From assembly GCA_903923205.1 (NCBI GenBank), contig CAIXXC010000476.1, forward strand, positions 1 to 64,000: DNA of 64,000 nt, written 5' to 3'. The translations under genes and the position numbers were made by a program. The first letter of the stretch is position 1; each line of letters begins with the position of its first letter. Shown here in pieces: positions 32,812 through 41,678 of the stretch. Source of the stretch: an uncultured Rhodospirillales bacterium. Its GTDB lineage: Bacteria; Pseudomonadota; Alphaproteobacteria; ATCC43930; CGMCC-115725. The notes below the pieces were generated by a model. That model made no database searches, had not been told where the DNA came from, and worked only from the letters and a program-made list of their open reading frames with translations.

Positions 32812-34674
32812 GAGGTCCAGAACCAGGCGCTGCGATACCGCCCGCGACACGCAGACTGTCATCTGGCTGTTTAGGTCACGCTCTGCGTCGCTGAGCACTG
32901 AGTCCCGGTGCTCGGGCACGCCGGCAAGCACCGGGGTCAGGCACGAGCCGCAGATCCCTTGCGTGCAGGTGCAGATCACGGCCACGTTGTTGGCATGGAG
33001 GACGTCCAGCAGGTTCTCGTCCGCAGCCACGGTCAGTACCCGCTTGCTGCGTGCCAGTTCGACTTCGAAGGGACGGTTCTCGGTCTTTGTGCTGGCACGG
33101 GGGATGAACGTCTCGGAAAAGATGGATTTATCCGGCCATCCGAGGCGACGGGCTCCCTCGATCACACAAGCCATGAATCCGGTCGGGCCACAAACATAGA
33201 GCGCCGCGCCGGGGCTGCATTCCCTGGCGATCGCCGCTGCCCGCGCGCGGTTGCTGCCGTCGCCATGATCGAGATGGATTTGCACCTGATCGCCGAACCA
33301 TCCCTCAAGCTGCTTGTGGAATGGCACGCGCGCGTGATCGCGGGCAAATGCGTGCAGAATAAAGGGCTGCTTGCCGTGGTTCAGTGCATGCGCCATGGCC
33401 AGCAGTGGGGTCAGTCCGATTCCACCGGCGATCAGCACGTGACGGGTATGGCTCGGTGACAGCGGAAAGTGATTGCGTGGCGCACTGACCCGCAACGGGC
33501 TGCCGATCTTGACCTCCTCATGCAACCGCCGCGATGCGCCGCGGCCATTGGCCTCGCGTTTGACCGCGATCCGGTACCGATTGCGCTCGGTCGGGTGGTT
33601 GCAGAGCGAGTATTGCCGGACCAGACCAGGTGCGATCTCGACGTCGATATGGGCGCCTGCGGTGAAGTCGGGCCAGACCTTCTGTCCGCTCGGCTCGAGA
33701 TCGAAGGCGATGATATCAGTGGCAACCGGGGTCAATGCAGTCACGCGGGCATCGAGCCAGGTTGCGGCCTCGCCACGGTCCGGCAGGACAAGATCACGGG
33801 TTTCCGTGAAGAGCGTGCGTGTCGGAATACCTTGCGCCTCGAACAGATGACGTCCGATCTGCCAGGCCTCGTGATAGCGATAGAACGGCAGGGACGGGGC
33901 AAAGTGGTGGACACAATGCTTGGCCTGACCCAGCAGCAGTACACGCAACCAGGGTGGCGCCAGCAATCGTACGGTCGTCTGAAACGGCGCTTCCTCCCAG
34001 GTGACATGGGCCGGGTGCTGAATGTGGGCAAACAGGAACGCGACGCCGAACATGCCAAGGCGTTGCGGGATCAGCCAGCACAGCAGGAATTCGCGCCAGT
34101 AAGGCGAACTCAGCCACACCACGTGCAGCAGGACATAGAACGCAACGGAAGCGGCAAAGACGCGGCGCTCGCTTTTGGGGCGTTGTGACCAGCGTGCGGC
34201 GTACCACCGGATCCAGACGACATCGATCCCGCCCAGAATGAACGGTAACTGCCAGAACGGTGCCGTCACCATGATATCGTCGGGGTCCCGTGTCGGTGAA
34301 CCGGTGTGGCGATGATGTTCGAGATGAAGGTAGCGATAGCTTCCCGTCGTGATCCCCGGGATCAGCAGGAGACAGGATATCGACCCCAGAACATCGTTGA
34401 GCATCCGGTTGCCCGAGAGCGACCGGTGGGTAGCGTCGTGCAACGGCGTGAACGAGAGATAGACAGCGAAGCCATTGATCAACATCATCGCCGGCCAGGG
34501 CAGGAGTCCGTGGAGAAATCCCGCCGTGCCCAGCCCGAACAAGGCGAAGGCCGCGATGATAAGACCGATCTCCAGCGGCGCTATCACGGGAATAGTCGTC
34601 AGCGGGCGAAAGCGCGGGTCGCGGACCACCTGCTCCAGAACTTCCCGGGTCGATGTGCTGAACGCGAAACCCAT
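32809..34674 (-). CDS. Fatty-acid-desaturase / oxidoreductase / ferredoxin fusion
   Basis: Single 621-residue polypeptide carrying an oxygenase and its own electron chain. Residues about 1-290 form a membrane desaturase/hydroxylase domain with three His boxes: HDATH (79-83), HLEHH (117-121) and HCVHH (253-257), plus four or so membrane stretches. Residues about 305-520 form a flavin reductase with RQYS (353-356), the NAD(P) loop GGIGLTPL (417-424) and CGPTGF (495-500). Residues about 535-621 form a plant-type ferredoxin with Cys570, 575, 578 and 608 as 2Fe-2S ligands. ATG 34674 has GGGAG upstream; upstream in-frame codons run through the promoter. Substrate (acyl chain, alkane or other lipid) is unknown. 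Confidence 0.9.
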   Translation of the reverse strand: MGFAFSTSTREVLEQVVRDPRFRPLTTIPVIAPLEIGLIIAAFALFGLGTAGFLHGLLPWPAMMLINGFAVYLSFTPLHDATHRSLSGNRMLNDVLGSISCLLLIPGITTGSYRYLHLEHHRHTGSPTRDPDDIMVTAPFWQLPFILGGIDVVWIRWYAARWSQRPKSERRVFAASVAFYVLLHVVWLSSPYWREFLLCWLIPQRLGMFGVAFLFAHIQHPAHVTWEEAPFQTTVRLLAPPWLRVLLLGQAKHCVHHFAPSLPFYRYHEAWQIGRHLFEAQGIPTRTLFTETRDLVLPDRGEAATWLDARVTALTPVATDIIAFDLEPSGQKVWPDFTAGAHIDVEIAPGLVRQYSLCNHPTERNRYRIAVKREANGRGASRRLHEEVKIGSPLRVSAPRNHFPLSPSHTRHVLIAGGIGLTPLLAMAHALNHGKQPFILHAFARDHARVPFHKQLEGWFGDQVQIHLDHGDGSNRARAAAIARECSPGAALYVCGPTGFMACVIEGARRLGWPDKSIFSETFIPRASTKTENRPFEVELARSKRVLTVAADENLLDVLHANNVAVICTCTQGICGSCLTPVLAGVPEHRDSVLSDAERDLNSQMTVCVSRAVSQRLVLDL

Positions 34675-34690
34675 GTGGCACTCCCAGGCC

Positions 34691-34730
34691 GTCGAATTCT
34701 TATAGTGTGAGTACACAATAAGAATTCGAC
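34691..34730. promoter_or_regulatory. 40-base palindromic operator of the desaturase fusion gene
   Basis: GTCGAATTCTTAT (34691-34703) and ATAAGAATTCGAC (34718-34730) are perfect reverse complements. Between them, GTGT and ACAC add four more pairs around GAGT, with one A-A mismatch on each side. It covers the predicted -10 box of the fusion gene, the usual placing for a repressor such as a TetR-family protein. Confidence 0.75.
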
Positions 34731-34742
34731 CCTGTTTGTCAA
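34715..34742 (-). promoter_or_regulatory. Sigma70-type promoter of the desaturase fusion gene
   Basis: Read on the minus strand: TTGACA (34742-34737), 16 bases, TATTGT (34720-34715). The predicted start of transcription is about 30-35 bases before the ATG at 34674. Confidence 0.6.
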
Positions 34743-34779
34743 TCATGCCTGCCTATTATCGAGACAGACGCGAACTATC

Positions 34780-35343
34780 TCAGCGGGTGAGTGCTGCCTC
34801 GATAGCAGCGGTCAGTCGGGACGATGTTGGCCCTACCATCGATGGATACCAGGCGATAAGCCGGCCATCTCGACCAATCAGATATTTGTGGAAATTCCAG
34901 GCTGGCGCCCCGCCCGGTCCGGAGGCACCTCTCGCCCAGTGAAAGAGCGCGTGGGCCTCGTCGCCGCTGACGACTTGCTTGGCCAGAAGAGGGAAGGTGA
35001 CCCCATAGCGGACCTGGCAGAAATTCTGGATGTCCGCGTTTGGTTTGGGGTCCTGGCCGCCGAAATCATTGGAGGGCACCCCCAAGACGACGAGGCCGCG
35101 ATCCTTGAAGCGATCCGAGAGTTCCTGCAGCCCCGCGTACTGGCCTGTGAAGCCGCAGGCGGATGCCGTATTGACCACCAAAACGACCTTGCCGCGCAGG
35201 CTCTCAGGGGCGATCTGGGAGCCGTCGATCGCGGGCAGAGGCAGACTGGCCCAGTCGATTGGCGCCGCGCCAGCCTCGACGCCGGGTTTTGCGAGTCCAG
35301 CCGAAACCGCCAGGGTGCTGATGAGATCAAGAAGCTTTGCCAT
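34780..35343 (-). CDS. Glutathione peroxidase-like thiol peroxidase
   Basis: Reduces hydroperoxides with glutathione or thioredoxin. The ATG at 35343 with GAGG upstream gives 187 residues. A hydrophobic N-terminus (about 1-20, LLDLISTLAVSAGLA) could be a signal or anchor, so location is uncertain. Peroxidatic Cys63 sits in NTASACGFTGQY; GVPSNDFGGQDP and the C-terminal WNFHKYLIGRDG, with the Trp/Asn partners, are conserved. The residue at the selenocysteine site is Cys. It lies 16 bases downstream of gspK on the same strand and may be read through from it. Confidence 0.88.
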   Translation of the reverse strand: MAKLLDLISTLAVSAGLAKPGVEAGAAPIDWASLPLPAIDGSQIAPESLRGKVVLVVNTASACGFTGQYAGLQELSDRFKDRGLVVLGVPSNDFGGQDPKPNADIQNFCQVRYGVTFPLLAKQVVSGDEAHALFHWARGASGPGGAPAWNFHKYLIGRDGRLIAWYPSMVGPTSSRLTAAIEAALTR

Positions 35344-35359
35344 CAAAGGCCTCAAATTG

Positions 35360-36370
35360 TCATTGTCTGCGTTGTACGCGTTCTTCATCGCGCAAGATCA
35401 CGTAGACCGGATCATCCGTTCCCACGATGCGGACAACGGACCGGCGGATGGCTTCGCGGCCCTTGTCAAGTTCGACGACTGCCGTGATCGAGAGGGCATG
35501 GCCGATGATGCCGCCGGTAACTGGAGGACCGCCGGGGCCGGCGCCCGCCGCAGGTGCCGCAGGTGTCGCTGGCGCGCCGGGGCTCGCGCTTGATCCGATG
35601 GTGGTCTGGCCTGGTGGCGGCGAATAGGGAATGCCCTTGTCACGCCCCGCGATGACATCGATGGCTTTCTGGCGGTCGAGACCCGGCAGGGTCATCAACG
35701 CAGCAAGCGGGGCCGTGGCGGGATCGATATCTTTTCGGCCGGAATAGACGGTGATACCCGACGCAATCTGGTCGTAGACCTCAGCCGTCATGCCATCGAC
35801 AAGACGCAACTCATCGATGGTCTGAAACGGTCCATGACGACTATGATAGGCGTAGCCAAGTCCCACGTATTCAACCGGAACGATATTGTCCTTGGCGGAA
35901 ACCTTGGGGTTCGAGCGCCAGTCGATGATGTGGTTCGTCAGATCCTCGATATCGGCGCCGCTGAGATCGGTCGTCTTCAACAAGGCTGTCAGCGTATCCT
36001 TGCTGGCGAGGTTGATATCGACCTTGCCCGTCTCGTCCTGGATCGAAACGGTGATGACATGTCCATCGAAGCGAATGTTTTCCGGGGTGCCGTCGCGGCG
36101 CCAATGCGATTTCCTGGGCTCGGCCAGGGCGTCAGCCCCGGGTTTCTTGGCGATGTCGACGCTAGCAAAGGCGCCGGCCACCGCTCGCGCCAATGCAGCA
36201 TCCTCGATTGCGTTACGGCGCAACGTATCGACCCCGTCATAGGCCTGTCGCTGGGACGCCTTCGAGCCCGCCAGCATCGCCGCTGCGACCACGCCGAGGA
36301 TCATGACCGCCCACAGCACAAGGAGCAGCGCGAAGCCCCGTTGCTGCGGTGCTGCCGCTGTGTCGGTCAC
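35360..36370 (-). CDS. gspK: GspK, type II secretion minor pseudopilin
   Basis: Tip pseudopilin with GspI and GspJ. It has a GTG start at 36370 and 336 residues. The prepilin leader and hydrophobic helix are at RGFALLLVLWAVMILGVVAAA (cleavage after Gly12, mature Phe13; the GspK +5 position is not Glu, as usual). The body has the DKVDINLAS-like KVDINLASKDTL motif and SAM-like GLDRQKAIDVIAGRD. Residues about 255-295 are a Pro/Ala/Gly-rich insertion (PGAPATPAAPAAGAGPGGPP). Here gspK is last in the operon, after gspD, rather than after gspJ. Confidence 0.93.
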   Translation of the reverse strand: MTDTAAAPQQRGFALLLVLWAVMILGVVAAAMLAGSKASQRQAYDGVDTLRRNAIEDAALARAVAGAFASVDIAKKPGADALAEPRKSHWRRDGTPENIRFDGHVITVSIQDETGKVDINLASKDTLTALLKTTDLSGADIEDLTNHIIDWRSNPKVSAKDNIVPVEYVGLGYAYHSRHGPFQTIDELRLVDGMTAEVYDQIASGITVYSGRKDIDPATAPLAALMTLPGLDRQKAIDVIAGRDKGIPYSPPPGQTTIGSSASPGAPATPAAPAAGAGPGGPPVTGGIIGHALSITAVVELDKGREAIRRSVVRIVGTDDPVYVILRDEERVQRRQ

Positions 36371-36380
36371 GGCTGTGAGC

Positions 36381-38672
36381 CTATGGGTTGCGCACGATCG
36401 GCGCTGTCGCCGCCATTTCGCGTCGGAGATCGGTCGTCACGTCGCGCATCCGCTGAACACTCTGGATGATGTGCGGCGTGATCAGGACGAGCAATTCCGT
36501 CCGCGTTCCGTTATTACTGGTCGACCGGAAGAAATTTCCAACCACGGGCAGGTTCTGAACATAGGGGATGCCATAATGCTCATTCGTGGTGTGGTTCTGG
36601 ATAAGGCCGCCAAGCGCGACGGTCTCACCATCCTGGACGGCAACCGTCGTATTGATGCGGCGATCGGAAATCGTCGGTGACGCTGCGGACGCCGCAGTGA
36701 CGCTTGCCGAAGACCCGACCGAGCTGACCTCTTGGCTGATATCCATGGTTACCAGACCACCTTCATTGACACGCGGTGTGACCTTCAGAATGACACCGGT
36801 CGATTGATAGGAGATCGAGTTGATCACCGGCGCGTTGCTGGCAATCGTGCTTTGCGACGAGGCAGTGGCAATTGGCACCTGATCACCGACGAGGAGTTGA
36901 GCGGTCTGGTTGCTCAAAACCAGCAATTTCGGCGACGACACGACATTGACCTTGGTGATGTCGGACAGGGCGTGCAGGATCACCTGGATATTGCCACCGC
37001 CACCGAAGGCATAGCCGAAGCCGGGGAATGTCGGATAGGCGGAGGCACCGAAAGCGCTAAGCGCGCTTACTGCCGTGGTGTTCTGGCCAGCATTGCCGAG
37101 CTGTACCTGGTTCTGCGTGCTGTTCGCCCCACCATGGGCGAAATAATACTGCAGGCCATATTGAAGATCGTTCGTCAACGTGACTTCCGCTACGGCCGCT
37201 TCAAGCATGACTTGAAGCGGTGCGATATCAAGTTTCCCCAAGGCAGAGGCGATCGTTTTGTACTGTCGATCACTTGCGAGGATGAGCAGCGAGTTGGTCG
37301 ATTCATCGGCGGTGATGCGAAGGCCCGCTTCACCGCTGGGCTCACTATTGCCGGACGACATCTCGGCGCTTGCCGGATTAACGGCGTTGAGAAGGCCGGC
37401 CTGCGGCGAGGCGCCTCCCGAAAGGCTGTCCGGGCTCGGTGAGGTACCCCCGCCACCCGGGGTGCCAAAGCCGCCGCCGCCGGAAGATGAGCCCGGGAGG
37501 CCAGATGAGGCACCGCCCCCAGTTCCACCGCCGCCCGCTGACGGCGAGGAAAAGCCGGAATCCATGCTCGTATTCGATGGCGCCTGTTGGCTTTGCGGTT
37601 GTTGGCCGGCAGAACCCGTCAGGATACGGTTGAGCACGCTGGCGAGATCGGTGGCCCTGCCGTTCTTGACGTAATAGACGAAAAGATGTGGTTCAGTCGT
37701 GCTCTGCCCCTTGTCGAGCCGCTGAATCCAGTCTTCCATTTCCGAGATGTACTTGCGCTGCGGCGAGATCACGAGAACGGCGTTCAGCCGGGCAATCGGC
37801 ATGATGCGAAGAACACCCCCGAGCGGGCCATCCTTGCCGCCGGAGATCGAGGACAGCTCCTGCGCCATGGTATTGGCATCAGCGGATTGCAGGGTGAACA
37901 GGCCGAACGACATGCCGGCCATCCAGTCGACGTCGAACACCCGCACATTGTCGCTGATGGCCTGGCGATCCTGCGTGCTGCCGCCAATGACCAGCAAATT
38001 GCGCGAACTATCGAATTTCAGAATTGCTCCCGGTGGGCTGATCGGGGTCAGCAGGCGTTGGATGTCGTCGGCGCTGACGTAGCGCAAGGGGACGATTTCA
38101 ACGCCGTAGCCCGCCTGGCTCTGCCCTATCATTTCAGCGGTCTGTGCCGCCTGGGGGGCGGGCTGCACGATATACATATTGCCGTGGCGAACGATCGCCA
38201 CGCTGCTCATGTGGAAGACCTGCTCAAGTGCGGGCAGGATACTGTTCTTCGGCAGTGGCGCGGAAGTCTGGAACGTGACCGTGCCCACGACACCCGGATC
38301 TATGGCGAAATTTTTGTGCAGGATATCGCCCAGGACTGCCTTGACGACCTGGCCGATATCGGCGTTGACGAAATTCAGTGAAATGCCGTCATTGGCATCC
38401 GACAGGGGCGCCTCACTCGGCACGCGCATGGCGCCGATCACGTTCCCGGTCCCGGGCCTGATAATCTTGTCTGCGATTTGATTGTAGCTCTCATCGGGCG
38501 ATATCAGGCCGTTTTGGAGCGCGCTCGAGGGTTGAAGAGGGGTAGGCGATGCGGCTGGACGCTCGGTCTCCGCGATCTGTTCTGGGCTGCGAGGTTCAGT
38601 ACAGGAAGGGATCGCCAAAGTGGCGATCACCAGTCCTGATATGCTCGCAAGGTGCCGTGCCGATACACCCAT
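36381..38672 (-). CDS. gspD: GspD, type II secretion secretin (lipoprotein)
   Basis: Outer-membrane channel of the secretion system; 763 residues. AGGAA precedes the ATG. The signal ends AIPSC with Cys24, so the protein is probably lipidated and may need no pilotin. N0 (about 95-165), N1 and N2 follow, then N3 interrupted near 355-415 by a Gly/Ser-rich loop. The secretin domain runs from about 450, with VNVVSSPKLLVLSNQTAQLLVGDQVPI and the terminal LLVLITPHII. It is separated from gspC by 130 bases that carry a possible promoter. Confidence 0.95.
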   Translation of the reverse strand: MGVSARHLASISGLVIATLAIPSCTEPRSPEQIAETERPAASPTPLQPSSALQNGLISPDESYNQIADKIIRPGTGNVIGAMRVPSEAPLSDANDGISLNFVNADIGQVVKAVLGDILHKNFAIDPGVVGTVTFQTSAPLPKNSILPALEQVFHMSSVAIVRHGNMYIVQPAPQAAQTAEMIGQSQAGYGVEIVPLRYVSADDIQRLLTPISPPGAILKFDSSRNLLVIGGSTQDRQAISDNVRVFDVDWMAGMSFGLFTLQSADANTMAQELSSISGGKDGPLGGVLRIMPIARLNAVLVISPQRKYISEMEDWIQRLDKGQSTTEPHLFVYYVKNGRATDLASVLNRILTGSAGQQPQSQQAPSNTSMDSGFSSPSAGGGGTGGGASSGLPGSSSGGGGFGTPGGGGTSPSPDSLSGGASPQAGLLNAVNPASAEMSSGNSEPSGEAGLRITADESTNSLLILASDRQYKTIASALGKLDIAPLQVMLEAAVAEVTLTNDLQYGLQYYFAHGGANSTQNQVQLGNAGQNTTAVSALSAFGASAYPTFPGFGYAFGGGGNIQVILHALSDITKVNVVSSPKLLVLSNQTAQLLVGDQVPIATASSQSTIASNAPVINSISYQSTGVILKVTPRVNEGGLVTMDISQEVSSVGSSASVTAASAASPTISDRRINTTVAVQDGETVALGGLIQNHTTNEHYGIPYVQNLPVVGNFFRSTSNNGTRTELLVLITPHIIQSVQRMRDVTTDLRREMAATAPIVRNP

Positions 38673-38711
38673 CTAATTGGCTTCCTGCTGATTTACCTCA
38701 GTATCGAGGTG

Positions 38712-38739
38712 TAAATAATAGATAACGAATCGTTGACAA
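38712..38739 (-). promoter_or_regulatory. Possible internal promoter before gspD
   Basis: Minus strand TTGTCA (38739-38734), 16 bases, TATTTA (38717-38712), about 40 bases before the gspD start. The gap 38673-38802 is the only real break in an otherwise overlapped operon. Confidence 0.4.
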
Positions 38740-38802
38740 AATCCTAAATATCCAAGGTTTGGTTTACAGGACGTTATTTTCATGACTGTCGCCTTTGTGC
38801 CA

Positions 38803-39327
38803 TCAATACGTATGGACACCAGGCGCTGTCACCGTCCCCGTGCCGGGCATGCCGCCACCGGGTGCGACACGTGCTGGGAAACGCAGTTCCTGGGATTCAC
38901 CGTTGCTGCTGATGACCACATGATCTGGCGCGATCTCCTTGATCAGCCAACTCGATACGGTGTCGCCTTCGTGCGCGACTACGAGATCCTTTTGATCGGG
39001 GGTTCGAATAAGGGCGACCCTCTTGCCCGAGCCAACCAGCAATCCGGCCAGCACCAGGGTGGGCGGCGGCGCCGTCGCTACATTCTGTTGCGGCGGTATC
39101 GCCATTGCTGCTCGACGGGTCGGATCAAAAATCGGACGGCCGGTAAGATTGTCGGTGGCGCTCATCGGCGGCGCGGCTTTGATCGCGACCGGGCCGGGAT
39201 CGACCGGTGCGATCGCGGCGACATTGCTCCAACCCTCATCGACAGGAATTGCCCATAGGCCGACAAGGACGAGGAGCGCGATGCTCAGAAGCAGCAGCAA
39301 GATACGATTGAGGGGCGAGATAGGCAT
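38803..39327 (-). CDS. gspC: GspC-type inner-membrane protein of type II secretion
   Basis: Inner-membrane coupling protein expected to contact the secretin N0 domain. Its 174 residues have one membrane span (about 8-27), a Pro-rich spacer and a homology-region domain (LVLAGLLVGSGKRVALIRTPDQKDLVVAHEGDTV, about 92-150). No PDZ or coiled coil follows, which is short for classical GspC, so a GspN/PilP-like name is also possible. The start shares TGATG with the gspM stop. Confidence 0.7.
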   Translation of the reverse strand: MPISPLNRILLLLLSIALLVLVGLWAIPVDEGWSNVAAIAPVDPGPVAIKAAPPMSATDNLTGRPIFDPTRRAAMAIPPQQNVATAPPPTLVLAGLLVGSGKRVALIRTPDQKDLVVAHEGDTVSSWLIKEIAPDHVVISSNGESQELRFPARVAPGGGMPGTGTVTAPGVHTY

Positions 39328-39881
39328 CAGCCGGCCCTGCAGTAACCGGCGAGATTGACCTCTACCGTCAGGCTAGATGCATTACTGCCATCCGCCGTGG
39401 TGACCTTCAGGTCATCGGCGAAGAGGTACGGCATGTGCGCCTCTAGAGCGGCCATGAATGCCGGAAAATTATTTGCCGGGATCGACATGCTGTAGCGGAT
39501 CGAGACACGTTCCAGGCCGCCCTGGCGTTCCGGCGGCACGGCTTCAGCGCTTGAGATCGCACCGCCATTCTGTTCCAGCACGGCCTTGACCTCGTCCTGT
39601 AGGCTCGCCTGCGCTGCTGCTGGCGACCTTCCGGTCAGCAGATAGGGCAGACTGCCATAGACTTGCTTGATCCGCCGGAGATTGGCCTCAGCGATCGCGC
39701 TTCCCTGTGCCACGATCGTATATTGCTGGATTTGCTGCTGTGTCCCTTCCGCATCCGCGCTGACGGAATCGGCAAAGCTGGCTGCCAGCGTGGTGCAGAG
39801 ATAGACGGGAATCGCGATGACGATGAACAGGATCGCCAGCGCCGCGGCCCGAAGCAGGATGTGGCCCTGATTCGGGTTCAT
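39327..39881 (-). CDS. gspM: GspM, inner-membrane assembly protein of type II secretion
   Basis: 184-residue bitopic protein that partners GspL at the inner membrane. It has one membrane span near residues 8-32, a short coiled coil, and a ferredoxin-like periplasmic domain (VSIRYSMSIPANNFPAFMAALEAHMPYLF). ATGA overlap with gspL upstream. The subtype resembles GspMb. Confidence 0.8.
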   Translation of the reverse strand: MNPNQGHILLRAAALAILFIVIAIPVYLCTTLAASFADSVSADAEGTQQQIQQYTIVAQGSAIAEANLRRIKQVYGSLPYLLTGRSPAAAQASLQDEVKAVLEQNGGAISSAEAVPPERQGGLERVSIRYSMSIPANNFPAFMAALEAHMPYLFADDLKVTTADGSNASSLTVEVNLAGYCRAG

Positions 39882-40981
39882 TTGCCGCCCCGGATCTTGT
39901 GGTTCGTCATCGCCGGCAGGTAATCGACGGCCATGTCGAAACGGTCGGCCGGGTCACCATTCTGATGTTGTACCGGGCCGAGCAGGCGGGCATTGCCGAA
40001 TATACCCGATGCATTGAATGTCGCCGGTAGCTTGAATGCGCTATTCGAAAAGCCGGCAAGAGTAATCGTCGCGCCGTTGATCTCGAAACCGTTCAGCCAT
40101 GAATCATCCGGAAGGACCCGGGCGATCGCTTCAAGCTCTGGGGTCAGGGCGGCATCGATCCGCTGCTTCTCAAGGCCGTGGAGATCGCGTTCAAGCGCGG
40201 CCTGCTTGTGGCTCAGCGCCTCGATCCGGCTGGCCTTTTCCTGAACAGTCTGAAGCTGTTCCTGCAGTGAATCGTTGAGACGATCTTCACGCGCCGAGTA
40301 ACTCCATGCCGTTGCAGCAACCATCAGCACCACGGCCGCCGCGAGAAACGCGGTGACGCGACCGTGGTGGTCAAGGTGGATCGCAGGAAGCTGGGCCCCG
40401 AACACCGGCATTTCGACATCGCTGCCGTCGGGTGCGAGCGCGGTCAGTTTGGCGATCCGAAGCCCGCGGTCCTGCGCCGCCTCTGCTGCCCGATTAACCG
40501 TGCGCAGTTTGGCGACATAGAGATCGACACGCATCCGGCCAGTCATACGATCACGACCGAGCACCCGATAACCGAAGCAGGTGTCGGACAATGCCAATGG
40601 TGTCTGCCGCTCGATCTCGAACTTCAACAGATTGGGCAACACGCGCGCTGTTACGGTCGGCAGCTCGAGCTGTGTGTGCAGGAACATTGGCGGCGACAGT
40701 CGCAGTGTAACCGGACGCGCTAGTGCCTGTCGCCCCATCAGCGAGGCCACGCCAGGAATGCGCGCAAATATTTCCGCGATTTTACGGCTGGGCATGACTG
40801 GCGGTTCCTGCAGAACATTGTCAGCAGAAAGGGTGAGGATCGGATGTTCCGCCTCTTTACCGAAATCACGCAGCCAGGAGCTGTCCCAGATGCCCCGTAA
40901 TTCTTCGACCCACCAACGCCACGCGCCCTCGCCAAGAGCGGCGATGTCGAGCTTCATGAGATCGGGACTAATCACGGCCAT
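39878..40981 (-). CDS. gspL: GspL, cytoplasm-to-periplasm linker of type II secretion
   Basis: Recruits the GspE ATPase to the membrane. I start at ATG 40981, two bases from the gspJ stop; GTG 40993 inside gspJ is possible. The 367 residues have a PilM/actin-like cytoplasmic half (LTLRL... FEIERQTPL). A membrane span follows near 235-255 (FLAAAVVLMVAATAWSYSA), then a coiled coil (QEQLQTVQEKASRIEALSHKQAALERDLHGLEKQR) and a PilN-like domain. Position between gspJ and gspM fits. Confidence 0.85.
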   Translation of the reverse strand: MAVISPDLMKLDIAALGEGAWRWWVEELRGIWDSSWLRDFGKEAEHPILTLSADNVLQEPPVMPSRKIAEIFARIPGVASLMGRQALARPVTLRLSPPMFLHTQLELPTVTARVLPNLLKFEIERQTPLALSDTCFGYRVLGRDRMTGRMRVDLYVAKLRTVNRAAEAAQDRGLRIAKLTALAPDGSDVEMPVFGAQLPAIHLDHHGRVTAFLAAAVVLMVAATAWSYSAREDRLNDSLQEQLQTVQEKASRIEALSHKQAALERDLHGLEKQRIDAALTPELEAIARVLPDDSWLNGFEINGATITLAGFSNSAFKLPATFNASGIFGNARLLGPVQHQNGDPADRFDMAVDYLPAMTNHKIRGGK

Positions 40982-40982
40982 G

Positions 40983-41678
40983 CTAACGTCCACTACAAGT
41001 CATAGATCCCGGATCCAGTGTACAACTGGCGTCAATCGCCACCCGGGGCGCGATTGTCACGTCTGGCCATTTGAACCCCGGGAATACGACACTCATCCGG
41101 ATAAGCTTCGGTAGCATTGCCTGATGTTCCCAGTGCTTGAGCCACTTCGGTGACACTGACGAGTCTATATTACCAGTGTAGTATGAGAAAAGGATTTCTT
41201 TTGCGTGATCAAGAATACTACTCGTGATCCATTGATCAGGGGTATTTGTCAATTCAGGTTGGGCACGCATGATCAAACTATAACCAACCGCATTCTCGCT
41301 CGGAGTCACCCGTAGCTGGAATCTGGTCATACCTCCACCACCCAAAGATTGCGGGGTCGGCGCAAGAAATTGAATCGCGCTCGGTGTCCCGATAAATGCA
41401 ATCCCAGGTTTTTCTTGCCGAGACGCTGCCGTGATCCCGGCCGAAGGCGATTTTTCGGCGCCGAGATAAAGTGGGTAGGCCCGGCCCAGCGCCTGTTCAA
41501 GCGCGTGGCGCACGATGGTCATATCATCCGCGCGCTCGTCGAATACTGTGGCGCGGTGCCATGTCTGCAGTCCGTACCAGAGCCCGCCGAACATGACCAC
41601 GCCCAAGCCGCCAAGAAGCGTCAACGAAATCAGCAATTCCAATAAGGTAAAGCCGCCTTCGCGGTGATGCCGCAACAT
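40983..41678 (-). CDS. gspJ: GspJ, type II secretion minor pseudopilin
   Basis: 231-residue pseudopilin with a leader ending EGG and mature start FTLLELLISLTLLG including the invariant Glu at +5. The long C-terminal globular domain matches GspJ. TAATG overlap with gspI upstream. Base composition between about 41100 and 41330 is visibly more AT-rich than in the neighbours. Confidence 0.9.
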   Translation of the reverse strand: MLRHHREGGFTLLELLISLTLLGGLGVVMFGGLWYGLQTWHRATVFDERADDMTIVRHALEQALGRAYPLYLGAEKSPSAGITAASRQEKPGIAFIGTPSAIQFLAPTPQSLGGGGMTRFQLRVTPSENAVGYSLIMRAQPELTNTPDQWITSSILDHAKEILFSYYTGNIDSSVSPKWLKHWEHQAMLPKLIRMSVVFPGFKWPDVTIAPRVAIDASCTLDPGSMTCSGR

